Part shown: piece by piece, positions 1-5,900 of the stretch
Numbering within the stretch: position 1 is the stretch's first letter
Layout of the letters: each line of letters starts with the position of its first letter
Assembly (NCBI GenBank): GCA_019241735.1
Contig: JAFAWN010000041.1
Coordinates: 1 to 6,038 of the forward strand
Length of the DNA: 6,038 bases
Reading direction: 5' to 3'
Source of the DNA: Terriglobales bacterium
GTDB taxonomy: Bacteria; Acidobacteriota; Terriglobia; Terriglobales; Acidobacteriaceae
The notes under the pieces: generated by a model
Databases searched by the model: none
What the model was told of the DNA's origin: nothing
The model's input: only the letters and a program-made list of their open reading frames with translations
Position numbers and translations under genes: made by a program

Positions 1-243
1 GCCACTCGCCAGGCGCATCTTTTCGCATACGCCCTGGTAGTCGGCCCGCGTCATGAATCCGCGCAACGGCGAAAATCCACCGCTCAAAAGTAGTTCGAGG
101 TCGCAGATCTGCCGTGCGGTGAGGTCCCAGGACGGCCACTCCCGTGAACCGGCCTTCAACTCCTGGCCGCGCTCGGGCGCAGCGATCAAATCAACGAGTT
201 CCCCTCCATGCGGGGGGACGAGGTGGCTGGTGGGAGCGGTCAA
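1..243 (-). CDS. sat: ATP sulfurylase (sulfate adenylyltransferase), N-terminal 81 residues, cut by window edge
   Basis: ATP sulfurylase makes adenosine 5'-phosphosulfate (APS) from ATP and sulfate in the cytoplasm, the first step towards PAPS or sulfite. Translated from the minus strand, the fragment carries the N-terminal PUA-like domain signature: VPPHGGELVDLI at residues 9-20, then WDLTARQICDLELLL (39-53) and GGFSPLRGFM (55-64). This pattern is typical of the long bacterial sulfurylases that often carry a C-terminal APS kinase domain; that part lies outside the window, so bifunctionality is not shown. The start is TTG at 243-241: an AGGAGG Shine-Dalgarno sits 9 bases upstream (253-258), no ATG gives the full conserved N-terminus, and an in-frame TAA lies a short way further upstream. 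The frame is open to base 1. It is divergent from the formyltransferase-deacetylase gene. A PAPS-using sulfotransferase lies about 4.7 kb away, so a role in supplying PAPS for glycan sulfation is plausible but inferred. Confidence 0.9.
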   Translation of the reverse strand, partial: MTAPTSHLVPPHGGELVDLIAAPERGQELKAGSREWPSWDLTARQICDLELLLSGGFSPLRGFMTRADYQGVCEKMRLASG

Positions 244-252
244 ATCTTTAAT

Positions 253-258
253 CCTCCT
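253..258 (-). promoter_or_regulatory. Ribosome binding site of sat, fixes a TTG start
   Basis: On the minus strand this reads AGGAGG, with a 9-base spacer to TTG at 243-241. The match to the anti-Shine-Dalgarno is strong and there is no competing in-frame ATG, so it decides the non-ATG start. Confidence 0.8.
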
Positions 259-267
259 GTGATCTCT
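257..267 (+). repeat. Direct repeat copy 1, CTGTGATCTCT
   Basis: This 11-base sequence is repeated exactly at 499-509. The copy sits just upstream of the sat start and overlaps the edge of its Shine-Dalgarno. It could be a regulator site or could be chance: a rough estimate for an 11-base match within 440 bases is a few percent. Confidence 0.35.
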
Positions 268-498
268 CAATCCGGTTGAATGTTAGGCGGAGCCTTTCAG
301 AGGTGAGAACGCGTGGACCCACGCTTGCGGATGGAATAGAAGATATACCCCAAACGTTCATTTTAGATTACTACGCCGTTCAGCCCTCTGCAAAAAACGA
401 TGACTGTTCAATGGTATCGCACCGCCATTACCGTCGCAGGTTACGTTCGTTTCCGGCAATTTTTCTTGACCCTACGCGGCTTTCCGTCGCGAAAAGAG

Positions 499-509
499 CT
501 GTGATCTCT
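499..509 (+). repeat. Direct repeat copy 2, CTGTGATCTCT
   Basis: Exact second copy of the sequence at 257-267. It lies immediately before the extended -10-like TGCCATAAT at 511-519, about 175 bases upstream of the formyltransferase-deacetylase start. The position would suit an operator, but no known regulator site is recognised. Confidence 0.35.
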
Positions 510-672
510 GTGCCATAATTACCCCGAGGCTGCTGGACAGGCGCGCGCTTGCGCCAAAAGCGAACGACTTTTCGGCAAATGCTGAGCGCGATCCCATGAA
601 CAAGTCAGCAAATCTCATAATCGGGTCACCACAGGCGAACGGCGAGGAAAACTTCAAAAATATGACGCATCC

Positions 673-676
673 GGAG
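673..676 (+). promoter_or_regulatory. Ribosome binding site of the formyltransferase-deacetylase gene, supports GTG start
   Basis: GGAG lies 7 bases before GTG at 684. The GTG start is also needed for the first beta strand of the formyltransferase domain, so the two lines of evidence agree. Confidence 0.65.
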
Positions 677-683
677 CTGATTC

Positions 684-2339
684 GTGGTTAATTTTCGCGT
701 TGTAATTTTTTCCTCCGTTTCTCCTCGCCAGATCAGGCGTGTTATATCCCGAATTACCCGAGAAGCTGCGCCAGCAGCTGTTTGTGGATTACTTTACGAA
801 CGCCGGCCTCCAAAAACGTTCTCGCAGAGAGTCAAGAAGCTAACCTCAAAACTGGGGAAGCCTGAATACAGGGTTTATGTGATGAACCGCATCGGTGGCC
901 TTCTACGCGCCCAGGTGCGTTTTATTGGAGAAGCACTGTTGCGATTCGTGCATGCAGCCCCTCGCTTCCCTAATGGCAGGCCAGGATACAGTCTCGAAGA
1001 CCTTCGGAAAGACTGTAATGCGATGGGGGTCGCCCTGATGGTGACCACAGACATCCACTCGGCGGAAGCTCTCTCGTTTGTGCGCGACCTCGAGGCAGAC
1101 CTGGGTCTGGTCTACGGCACCGGCATCCTGAAGCCGGAACTGTTTACCATCCCTAAACAGGGTTCGATCAATGTACACAAGCGCAAAGTTCCCGATTACC
1201 GCGGCGGTGGGGCGGTGGGCTTGTGGGAAATGCTGGATGGACAAAAGGAAATTGGAATTACGGTCCACCGGGTGGAAGCAAAAGTAGATGTAGGAGCAAT
1301 TATACGGGAAGCGACAATCCCGATTGATCCCTACGATAATCTCGTCAGCTTGTCATTGAAGGCTGATCTAGTTGGGAATGATTTGATCGTTTCCGCGCTC
1401 CGTGACTTTCAAAGCGAAACCGTTCACGAGAAGCCGCAGTCTGGTGCCGGGAAGACGTTTCGGCGGCCATCACCGGAGCTGATGCAACAATATGAAAGGA
1501 CTCTTTCAGCCTCCCGAACTAAGTTTCAACCGGTTTATGGCCGGCCTCGCTGGAAATTATTTCTGAAATCCGCACTCTTCGCGCTCCCCCTGACTGGACG
1601 CAATTGGATTCGACGGCTGCGGGGCCAGTTCCCCTTGGTCATTCTCTTTCACCACCTGGTTACTGATCGACCGCACCGTATGGGGGTGGCAACTGATTTT
1701 TTCTCAAGCCAAGTGGACTACCTCCAACGTCACTATCGTGTTGTGAGTCTTTCAGAAGCCATGGGCCTGATGAAAAACGGTGGAGTTCGCACTCCAACAG
1801 TTGCGATCACTTTCGATGATGGCTACGCGGAAAATTACATCAATCTGCGTGCGGTGACCGAATCATTGGGTGTCCCTGTCTGCTTCTTTGTCGCCAGTCA
1901 ATTCATTTCCAGCGGCGGGGAGTTTTATCACGACCAACGATCGAACCAGCCTGGATTCACCGCTTGTTCCTGGAAGCAAATTCGCGGGCTGCGGGATAGT
2001 GGATTTGAAATAGGAAGTCACACCCGTAATCATGCTGATTGCGGATCTTCCGATATTCTTTTTCTGCGGGATGAGATTGAGGGTTCGCGCGAAGACCTTA
2101 CGCAAAATCTCGGCGATCCAGTTCCATTCTTCTCATTTCCATTTGGGCTTCGCAAAAACATGTCCCATGAGGCCGTAGAAATCGCGCAGGCCGCTTACCC
2201 TTACGTTTTTTCTGCTTTCGGCGGAATAAATTTTCCATCGCGTGATAAGAAAGTGTGGAAGCGTTGCGGGTTTCCCTTAAATCTGTGGGAGTTAGAGTTG
2301 CAGCTGCAGTCGGTTTTAGAGGGCAGTACCTTATGGTAG
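684..2339 (+). CDS. Fused formyltransferase / NodB-type polysaccharide deacetylase
   Basis: This 551-residue protein has two enzyme domains. Residues 1 to about 250 form a formyltransferase domain of the methionyl-tRNA/ArnA type. It begins with a Rossmann-like strand (RVVIFSS, 5-11) and carries SINVH (161-165), PDYRGGG (170-176) and VDVGAII (201-207). N163, H165 and D202 match the Asn-His-Asp catalytic set of the family, which transfers formyl from N10-formyl-tetrahydrofolate to an amine. A basic stretch at about 41-100 separates the first two strands from the core. A linker (about 250-315) leads to a CE4/NodB domain: ILFHHLV (320-326), TFDDGY (376-381, with D378 and D379), SHTRNH (445-450, metal ligands H446 and H450) and SFPFG (484-488). 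Both active sites look intact. There is no signal peptide or membrane segment, so both activities should be cytoplasmic, unlike secreted CE4 enzymes. The likely substrate is an amino sugar on a nucleotide or lipid carrier (inference). The start is GTG with GGAG 7 bases upstream. The gene is convergent with the GT2 gene. Confidence 0.88.
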   Translation: MVNFRVVIFSSVSPRQIRRVISRITREAAPAAVCGLLYERRPPKTFSQRVKKLTSKLGKPEYRVYVMNRIGGLLRAQVRFIGEALLRFVHAAPRFPNGRPGYSLEDLRKDCNAMGVALMVTTDIHSAEALSFVRDLEADLGLVYGTGILKPELFTIPKQGSINVHKRKVPDYRGGGAVGLWEMLDGQKEIGITVHRVEAKVDVGAIIREATIPIDPYDNLVSLSLKADLVGNDLIVSALRDFQSETVHEKPQSGAGKTFRRPSPELMQQYERTLSASRTKFQPVYGRPRWKLFLKSALFALPLTGRNWIRRLRGQFPLVILFHHLVTDRPHRMGVATDFFSSQVDYLQRHYRVVSLSEAMGLMKNGGVRTPTVAITFDDGYAENYINLRAVTESLGVPVCFFVASQFISSGGEFYHDQRSNQPGFTACSWKQIRGLRDSGFEIGSHTRNHADCGSSDILFLRDEIEGSREDLTQNLGDPVPFFSFPFGLRKNMSHEAVEIAQAAYPYVFSAFGGINFPSRDKKVWKRCGFPLNLWELELQLQSVLEGSTLW

Positions 2340-2407
2340 CTGGATTGAATTCCTCCCAGAGCCGTGAGGGCCGGCGGGAAACACATTCAGCTGCTGGGCG
2401 TTCAATT

Positions 2408-3379
2408 CTAGTCACGCCGGCGGCGTTGCGCCCGCTTACGAAGCCCAAAATCCACAACTTTGCGGGTGAGATGCGGAGCCGTGTTCAGCCCTAATAAAAT
2501 CAGCCCTAGTTTCAACCGCGGGAAACTTGCGTTCGCCTCCCGAAGCATAGTTTTAGCATCTCCGAATCGTCCTTCGCGCAGGGCGACCTTGCCTTCTTCC
2601 ACCACATAGCGCGCCCGTATTTCGGCGGTTTTTCCATCTACTAGCTTTCGCTCAGCATCACTCAGAGGAAGCGTCTTTCTTGTCTTTTCCAGGATGATCC
2701 ATTGCGCCTCCACCATCCGCGCATTCGAAACCCCTAAAGAGCCGGGACGGCCCTCGTTCACCCGGACTTGCACCTGCCGCGAATACGCGATTTTTGCTCC
2801 ATGAAACGCCGTTCGCAGCCACATGTCGTAATCGTCGCATCGCGCCAGCCCTTGGTCGAACAACCCCGCTTCCACAATCGCGCTCTTACGGGCCACGACG
2901 GTGGAGACTGGAATCTGGCACTGCTCGGTTATCAATGTCTCAAAAGTGGCTTCGCCCTCGGAGGGACATTGCTGCATGAATCGCTCGCTGCGCGCCGGAT
3001 CGCTATACATAAAGCAATCACAGTAAACCAGACCGAGGGAGGGGTCGGCTTCGAACAACTTCATTTGTCCGGCAAGGTGGTCCGGCAACCATAGGTCGTC
3101 ACTATCGAGAAAAGCGAGGAATTCTCCCCGGGCTCGGCCGATCGCAGTGTTTCTGGCGCCGGCGGCCCTTTTATTCTCCTGCTTGATGTACACGATTTTT
3201 TGAAGATAGGGGGCAAGAGCCTGCTCCAGCTGGGGCGTATCCGGGGAGCCATCGTTCACCACGATGATTTCAAAATCCTGAAAAGTTTGTTGCAGGACCG
3301 AATCCAGCGACTTTGCGATCAGCCCGGCGGTATTGTACGCGGGCATAATGACACTCACTTTAGGCGACATCGACGCCAT
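2408..3379 (-). CDS. Family 2 glycosyltransferase (GT-A fold)
   Basis: This 323-residue inverting glycosyltransferase uses a nucleotide sugar and should act at the cytoplasmic face of the membrane on a surface glycan. The GT-A core is clear: VSVIMPAYN (8-16), IVVNDGSPD (39-47), the metal and nucleotide site FLDSDDLW (90-97), and DDYDMWLR (182-189), which stands where the family usually has an ED catalytic-base motif. The C-terminal third holds a helical, TPR-like stretch (about 262-297) and ends in a polybasic tail, RKRAQRRRRD, that may bind acidic lipids. There is no transmembrane segment. The start chosen is ATG at 3379: AAGGG lies 6 bases upstream, overlapping the stop codon of the mutase gene. 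An in-frame GTG at 3421 would overlap that gene and has no ribosome site; ATG at 3370 is a weaker alternative. The 10-base gap after the mutase gene implies an operon and translational coupling. Donor and acceptor cannot be told from sequence; a galactofuranosyl donor is possible given the neighbour. Confidence 0.9.
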   Translation of the reverse strand: MASMSPKVSVIMPAYNTAGLIAKSLDSVLQQTFQDFEIIVVNDGSPDTPQLEQALAPYLQKIVYIKQENKRAAGARNTAIGRARGEFLAFLDSDDLWLPDHLAGQMKLFEADPSLGLVYCDCFMYSDPARSERFMQQCPSEGEATFETLITEQCQIPVSTVVARKSAIVEAGLFDQGLARCDDYDMWLRTAFHGAKIAYSRQVQVRVNEGRPGSLGVSNARMVEAQWIILEKTRKTLPLSDAERKLVDGKTAEIRARYVVEEGKVALREGRFGDAKTMLREANASFPRLKLGLILLGLNTAPHLTRKVVDFGLRKRAQRRRRD

Positions 3380-3385
3380 GGCGGG

Positions 3386-3390
3386 CCCTT
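3386..3390 (-). promoter_or_regulatory. Ribosome binding site of the GT2 gene
   Basis: On the minus strand this reads AAGGG and ends 6 bases before ATG at 3379. It shares a base with the TAA stop of the upstream mutase gene (3390-3392), which favours this start over GTG at 3421 and suggests coupled translation. Confidence 0.6.
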
Positions 3391-4754
3391 TAGGCACTGC
3401 GGAAGACGGCCTCCTCGGCACCAGTCAAGACATTATTAACCGCTTCCACGCCCATCATGACTGAGTGGTCCATGTTGCCGATCTCATAGCGCCAGGCGCC
3501 GAAGCGGCCGCGGGAGTAAATCCCCTTCTCCAGCAGCGCCGGTTGCAGCACCGACAGCGCCTGGTCACGGCCCAGGGTGGGAATGGGGTAGGAGTAGGGA
3601 ACGACCCGGTGATAGCGGGAGACGATCCGGTTCCGGTCTGCCTCTTCGAGCATGCCGGCGCGGATGAGGCCGGCGATTGTCCGCTCCAGCAATTGCTCAA
3701 TGTTGGGGGTCTCCTCCACCCGGAACGAAACCTCGCACATCAGGGAACTGTAGCGTTCGGTGTCCCCGTTGGGAACATTAAATGCGGAATAATGTGAAAA
3801 GTAAGTGGCGCGGTAACAGGGGATTTCCGGGTCGGCGAAGTAGATCCAGCACTTACCAGTTTCAATTTTCTTTTCCAGGCCCAATCCCAGTACCAGCAGA
3901 TTATTGTGGTGAAGATTGGCCGCTGCTTCCCGCAGTTTGCCATCGGCCCCCTTCATCATTCCAATCAAAAGGTCCAAGGGAGAAGTGGAAATCAAAACGT
4001 CGTAAGTATCGCCGCTGCCATCAGCGAACGAGATGCGGCGGGCAGCCGGATCCACAGCCGTCAGTTTTTTACCCGTGATCACTTTCTCCGGAAAACGTTT
4101 CGCCATGTTGCGGTAGATTTCTCCGGTCCCGCCGTGCAGGGGGAATCTGAATTTGCTGTTTGGTCCCCACCCTGCATCATCACGTTCGTACAGAACGTTC
4201 TCCAGCAATCGCTTGAAATCCACGACTGCGACCCGCTCTGCCATCCAGGACTTCGCCATCTCTTCCAGCGGGGTCGTCCACACTTTGAAGTTGTACGGAA
4301 ACATGAAAGCCTCAGCAATGCCATCTCCGAAAGTGGCCAGTATCCAGTCGCGGAAGTTTTCTGCCGCCTTGGCGTTTCCGTTGGCAGCCGCTTTGGCCGC
4401 GCCCAGGAGGCAACTGACCTGAATTTCCTTAGGCAGATAGCGGAGGTTGTTCTGGAACGGATAAGGCACCCAGGATTCGCCTTTCACAATCCAGCTCTCG
4501 CGGATCAACTGGTTCTCGGCTTCACCGAGCATGTCATCCACCAGTTTGTCGAAATATGGATAGTGGGAAAAGATGACGTGCCCGCCTTCGTCCCAGACGA
4601 AGCCGTGCGCGTCAACGTGGGAGCTGGCATGGCCTCCGACGTAGTCGGTGGCTTCATACAGCATCCAGTTGTCGTACTTCAGTTCGTGCAGACGGTACGC
4701 TGCACCCAGTCCTGTGGGTCCAGCGCCGATGATGACTATTTTCTTTTGATTCAT
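3390..4754 (-). CDS. glf: UDP-galactopyranose mutase, eukaryotic-like type (FAD enzyme)
   Basis: This 454-residue flavoenzyme should interconvert UDP-galactopyranose and UDP-galactofuranose, the donor for galactofuranose in surface glycans. FAD binding is shown by IVIIGAGPTGLGAAYRL (6-22) and E34. It resembles fungal and protozoan mutases more than the roughly 370-residue bacterial Glf: GGHVIFSHY (57-65), VPYPFQNN (96-103), PYNFKVW (153-159), ERVA (173-176), GWGPN (195-199), CYRATYFSHYS (313-323), SYPIPTLGR (388-396) and SRGRFGAWRYEIGN (414-427). From memory of the Aspergillus fumigatus enzyme, residues H59, Q101, F150, N155, R174, N199, W303, Y305, R315, Y389, R417 and Y423 line up with its flavin-loop, uridine, diphosphate and sugar-site residues, so the active site looks complete. 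Automatic annotation might label it a protoporphyrinogen-oxidase-like oxidoreductase. It is the first gene of a two-gene unit with the GT2 gene. The ATG at 4754 has no clear Shine-Dalgarno, but it places the dinucleotide motif at the usual distance from the N-terminus. Confidence 0.82.
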   Translation of the reverse strand: MNQKKIVIIGAGPTGLGAAYRLHELKYDNWMLYEATDYVGGHASSHVDAHGFVWDEGGHVIFSHYPYFDKLVDDMLGEAENQLIRESWIVKGESWVPYPFQNNLRYLPKEIQVSCLLGAAKAAANGNAKAAENFRDWILATFGDGIAEAFMFPYNFKVWTTPLEEMAKSWMAERVAVVDFKRLLENVLYERDDAGWGPNSKFRFPLHGGTGEIYRNMAKRFPEKVITGKKLTAVDPAARRISFADGSGDTYDVLISTSPLDLLIGMMKGADGKLREAAANLHHNNLLVLGLGLEKKIETGKCWIYFADPEIPCYRATYFSHYSAFNVPNGDTERYSSLMCEVSFRVEETPNIEQLLERTIAGLIRAGMLEEADRNRIVSRYHRVVPYSYPIPTLGRDQALSVLQPALLEKGIYSRGRFGAWRYEIGNMDHSVMMGVEAVNNVLTGAEEAVFRSA

Positions 4755-4932
4755 GGATTGCGAAAGAAATCAGCGCCAAAAGTCTTGCGTGGCAAATGGC
4801 CGTGCAGATTTAAAGGCTACCCCTACAGAGTAACATTCTGAATTAGGCCTCCGCGATGAAATGATTACGAAAGTAAGAGCCGGATTGAAATTGGGTTAAT
4901 TTTGGGAGTCTTGTTGTGCGCGCTCTGCTATC
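4755..4932. other. 178-base divergent intergenic region
   Basis: This region separates the minus-strand mutase operon from the plus-strand sulfotransferase and should contain both promoters. It is more AT-rich than the genes around it, especially 4860-4905. I could not pair a convincing -35 and -10 on either strand. A GGGAG ribosome-site-like motif at 4904-4908 is too far from the sulfotransferase start to serve it directly; it suits a possible short leader frame instead. Confidence 0.45.
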
Positions 4933-4939
4933 GTGGTGA
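4916..4939 (+). CDS. Possible 7-codon leader peptide overlapping the sulfotransferase start
   Basis: A short frame starts at GTG 4916 with GGGAG 7 bases upstream (4904-4908), encodes MRALLSW and stops at TGA 4937-4939. Its end overlaps the two in-frame GTG codons at 4933 and 4936 that can start the sulfotransferase gene, which has no usable ribosome site of its own. The arrangement would allow coupled translation. It could equally be chance in a short leader, so this is a tentative call. Confidence 0.25.
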   Translation: MRALLSW

Positions 4940-5853
4940 ATGAAAGTTCGCAAGCATTAAGACGCATGAAAAATCGGGCCTTCAAGAAGCTGTCTTACCG
5001 GCTGAATCTGCTCTTCGGCCGTTCCGCCCCCGGCAACAGTCTCGCGGTTATGGACGACGACACTTTCATCGCGTCGTATCCGAAGTCGGGTAATACCTGG
5101 ACCCGATTCCTGGTCGCGAACCTCATCCGCCCGCAGCAGCCGGTAACTTTTCTCAATATCCACGAGATTGTTCCCGATCCCGATTCGCAATCGCGAAATT
5201 TTTTAAGAAATTGCCCCAGACCGCGGGTAATAAAAAGCCATTATCCTTTTGATCCGCGTTATAAGCGCGTCATCAGTATAGTTCGCGATCCTCGCGACGT
5301 CGCGCTTTCGCAATATCATTTTCAAATCAAACGCGCACTGGTTAGAGCCGATTGTACGATCGAAGACTACGTACGGCAGTTCGTTACCGGTCACACCTGC
5401 GATTACGGTTCCTGGGGGCAAAACGTTGGCAGCTGGCTGATCGCCCGGTACAACAGCCCCGGATTCCTGTTGCTGCGCTACGAAGATTTAATTGCTCACC
5501 CGGAAGAAGGTCTGGGAAAGATGGCGGAGTTGCTTGGCCTCACCCCCGATCGGAGCGCACTCGAGAGGGCGGTTGCGCTTAGCTCTGCAGACAACATGCG
5601 CAAGCTGGAACAGCAGCAGGCCGGCAAGTGGGAAATGACCAAGGCATCCCGGAAGGATATTCCGTTCGTCCGCAGCGCGAAGGCGGGAGGATGGGAATCT
5701 GGTCTGCCTCGCGAAGCTGTAGCTCTGATCGAGCAGGCATGGGGACCAATTATGCGCGCGCTCGGATATCAGATGGCAACAACTACAGGCCGTGAGTCAG
5801 ATCCGCCCCCAGCCAATCCCATGGAAGCGCTGCTCAACAACATTCGCATGTAG
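4933..5853 (+). CDS. PAPS-dependent sulfotransferase (Sulfotransfer_1 type)
   Basis: This 306-residue enzyme should transfer sulfate from PAPS to a hydroxyl or amine of a glycan, lipid or small molecule in the cytoplasm. The family signature is complete: the 5'-phosphosulfate loop ASYPKSGNTW (47-56, K51), the KSH motif (101-103, with H103 as likely catalytic base), the 3'-phosphate site VISIVRDPRDVALSQYHF (113-130, R118 and S126), YED (183-185), and a C-terminal VRSAKAGGWES segment (247-257) in place of the usual RKGxxGxW loop. No signal peptide or membrane segment is seen; a basic N-terminal stretch (about 10-30) might touch the membrane. The start is uncertain: GTG at 4933, GTG at 4936 or ATG at 4966 are all in frame, none with a good ribosome site, and all keep the catalytic domain (the signature begins near residue 43). 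It is divergent from the galactofuranose operon. With ATP sulfurylase at the left edge, it suggests a sulfated surface product. The acceptor is unknown. Confidence 0.9.
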   Translation: MVNESSQALRRMKNRAFKKLSYRLNLLFGRSAPGNSLAVMDDDTFIASYPKSGNTWTRFLVANLIRPQQPVTFLNIHEIVPDPDSQSRNFLRNCPRPRVIKSHYPFDPRYKRVISIVRDPRDVALSQYHFQIKRALVRADCTIEDYVRQFVTGHTCDYGSWGQNVGSWLIARYNSPGFLLLRYEDLIAHPEEGLGKMAELLGLTPDRSALERAVALSSADNMRKLEQQQAGKWEMTKASRKDIPFVRSAKAGGWESGLPREAVALIEQAWGPIMRALGYQMATTTGRESDPPPANPMEALLNNIRM

Positions 5854-5900
5854 TTCCGGGCCCAGCTGGCTCTTGTAATTGCCATCCGGGGCCGCGTCTG

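Larger units (their letters stand above)
244..683. other. 440-base divergent intergenic region, no supported gene
   Basis: This stretch separates the divergent sat and formyltransferase-deacetylase genes and must hold promoters for both unless they are transcribed from elsewhere. The open frames in it have no recognisable domain and no good ribosome binding site, and they look random. Visible items: an 11-base direct repeat, CTGTGATCTCT, at 257-267 and 499-509; an extended -10-like TGCCATAAT on the plus strand at 511-519 without a good -35; a TAAAAT box on the minus strand at 360-365, also without a good -35; and a small GC hairpin at 540-555 (stem GGCGC/GCGCC, six-base loop) with no T-run after it. 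None of these is strong enough to call as a promoter or terminator. Confidence 0.5.

Noticed and set aside
53..518. Plus-strand open frames at 53-262 and 276-518
   Set aside because: The first is antisense to the conserved sat N-terminus. The second lies in the intergenic region without a ribosome site or any family resemblance.
466..519. Promoter made of TTGACC (466-471) and CATAAT (514-519)
   Set aside because: The spacing of about 42 bases is far too long for a sigma-70 promoter, and neither box has a good partner at 16-18 bases.
2340..2407. Bidirectional terminator between the convergent deacetylase and GT2 genes
   Set aside because: Only a 6-base inverted match (ATTGAA at 2344 and TTCAAT at 2401) with about 50 bases between the arms; no stable stem and no T-run.
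2098..2457. Minus-strand open frame of 119 codons bridging the convergent gene ends
   Set aside because: It overlaps the deacetylase coding end and the GT2 coding end, has no recognisable motif, and its composition is Arg-rich and shadow-like.
3377..3421. Longer GT2 protein starting at GTG 3421
   Set aside because: It would overlap the mutase gene by 32 bases, has no Shine-Dalgarno, and adds a Pro/Arg-rich leader not expected before the GT-A core. ATG 3379 has AAGGG at good spacing.
3390..4754. Label as protoporphyrinogen oxidase or generic amine oxidoreductase
   Set aside because: The shared FAD fold explains that resemblance, but the substrate-site motifs match eukaryotic UDP-galactopyranose mutases throughout the length.
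3906..4841. Long plus-strand open frame (311 codons) opposite the mutase gene
   Set aside because: It is wholly antisense to a clearly conserved enzyme, has no recognisable domain, and is rich in His, Arg, Val and Phe as expected from a complementary-frame shadow.
5854..5900. Terminator after the sulfotransferase gene
   Set aside because: Short palindromes such as GGGCCC and CCAGCTGG are present, but there is no stem-loop followed by a T-tract on either strand.
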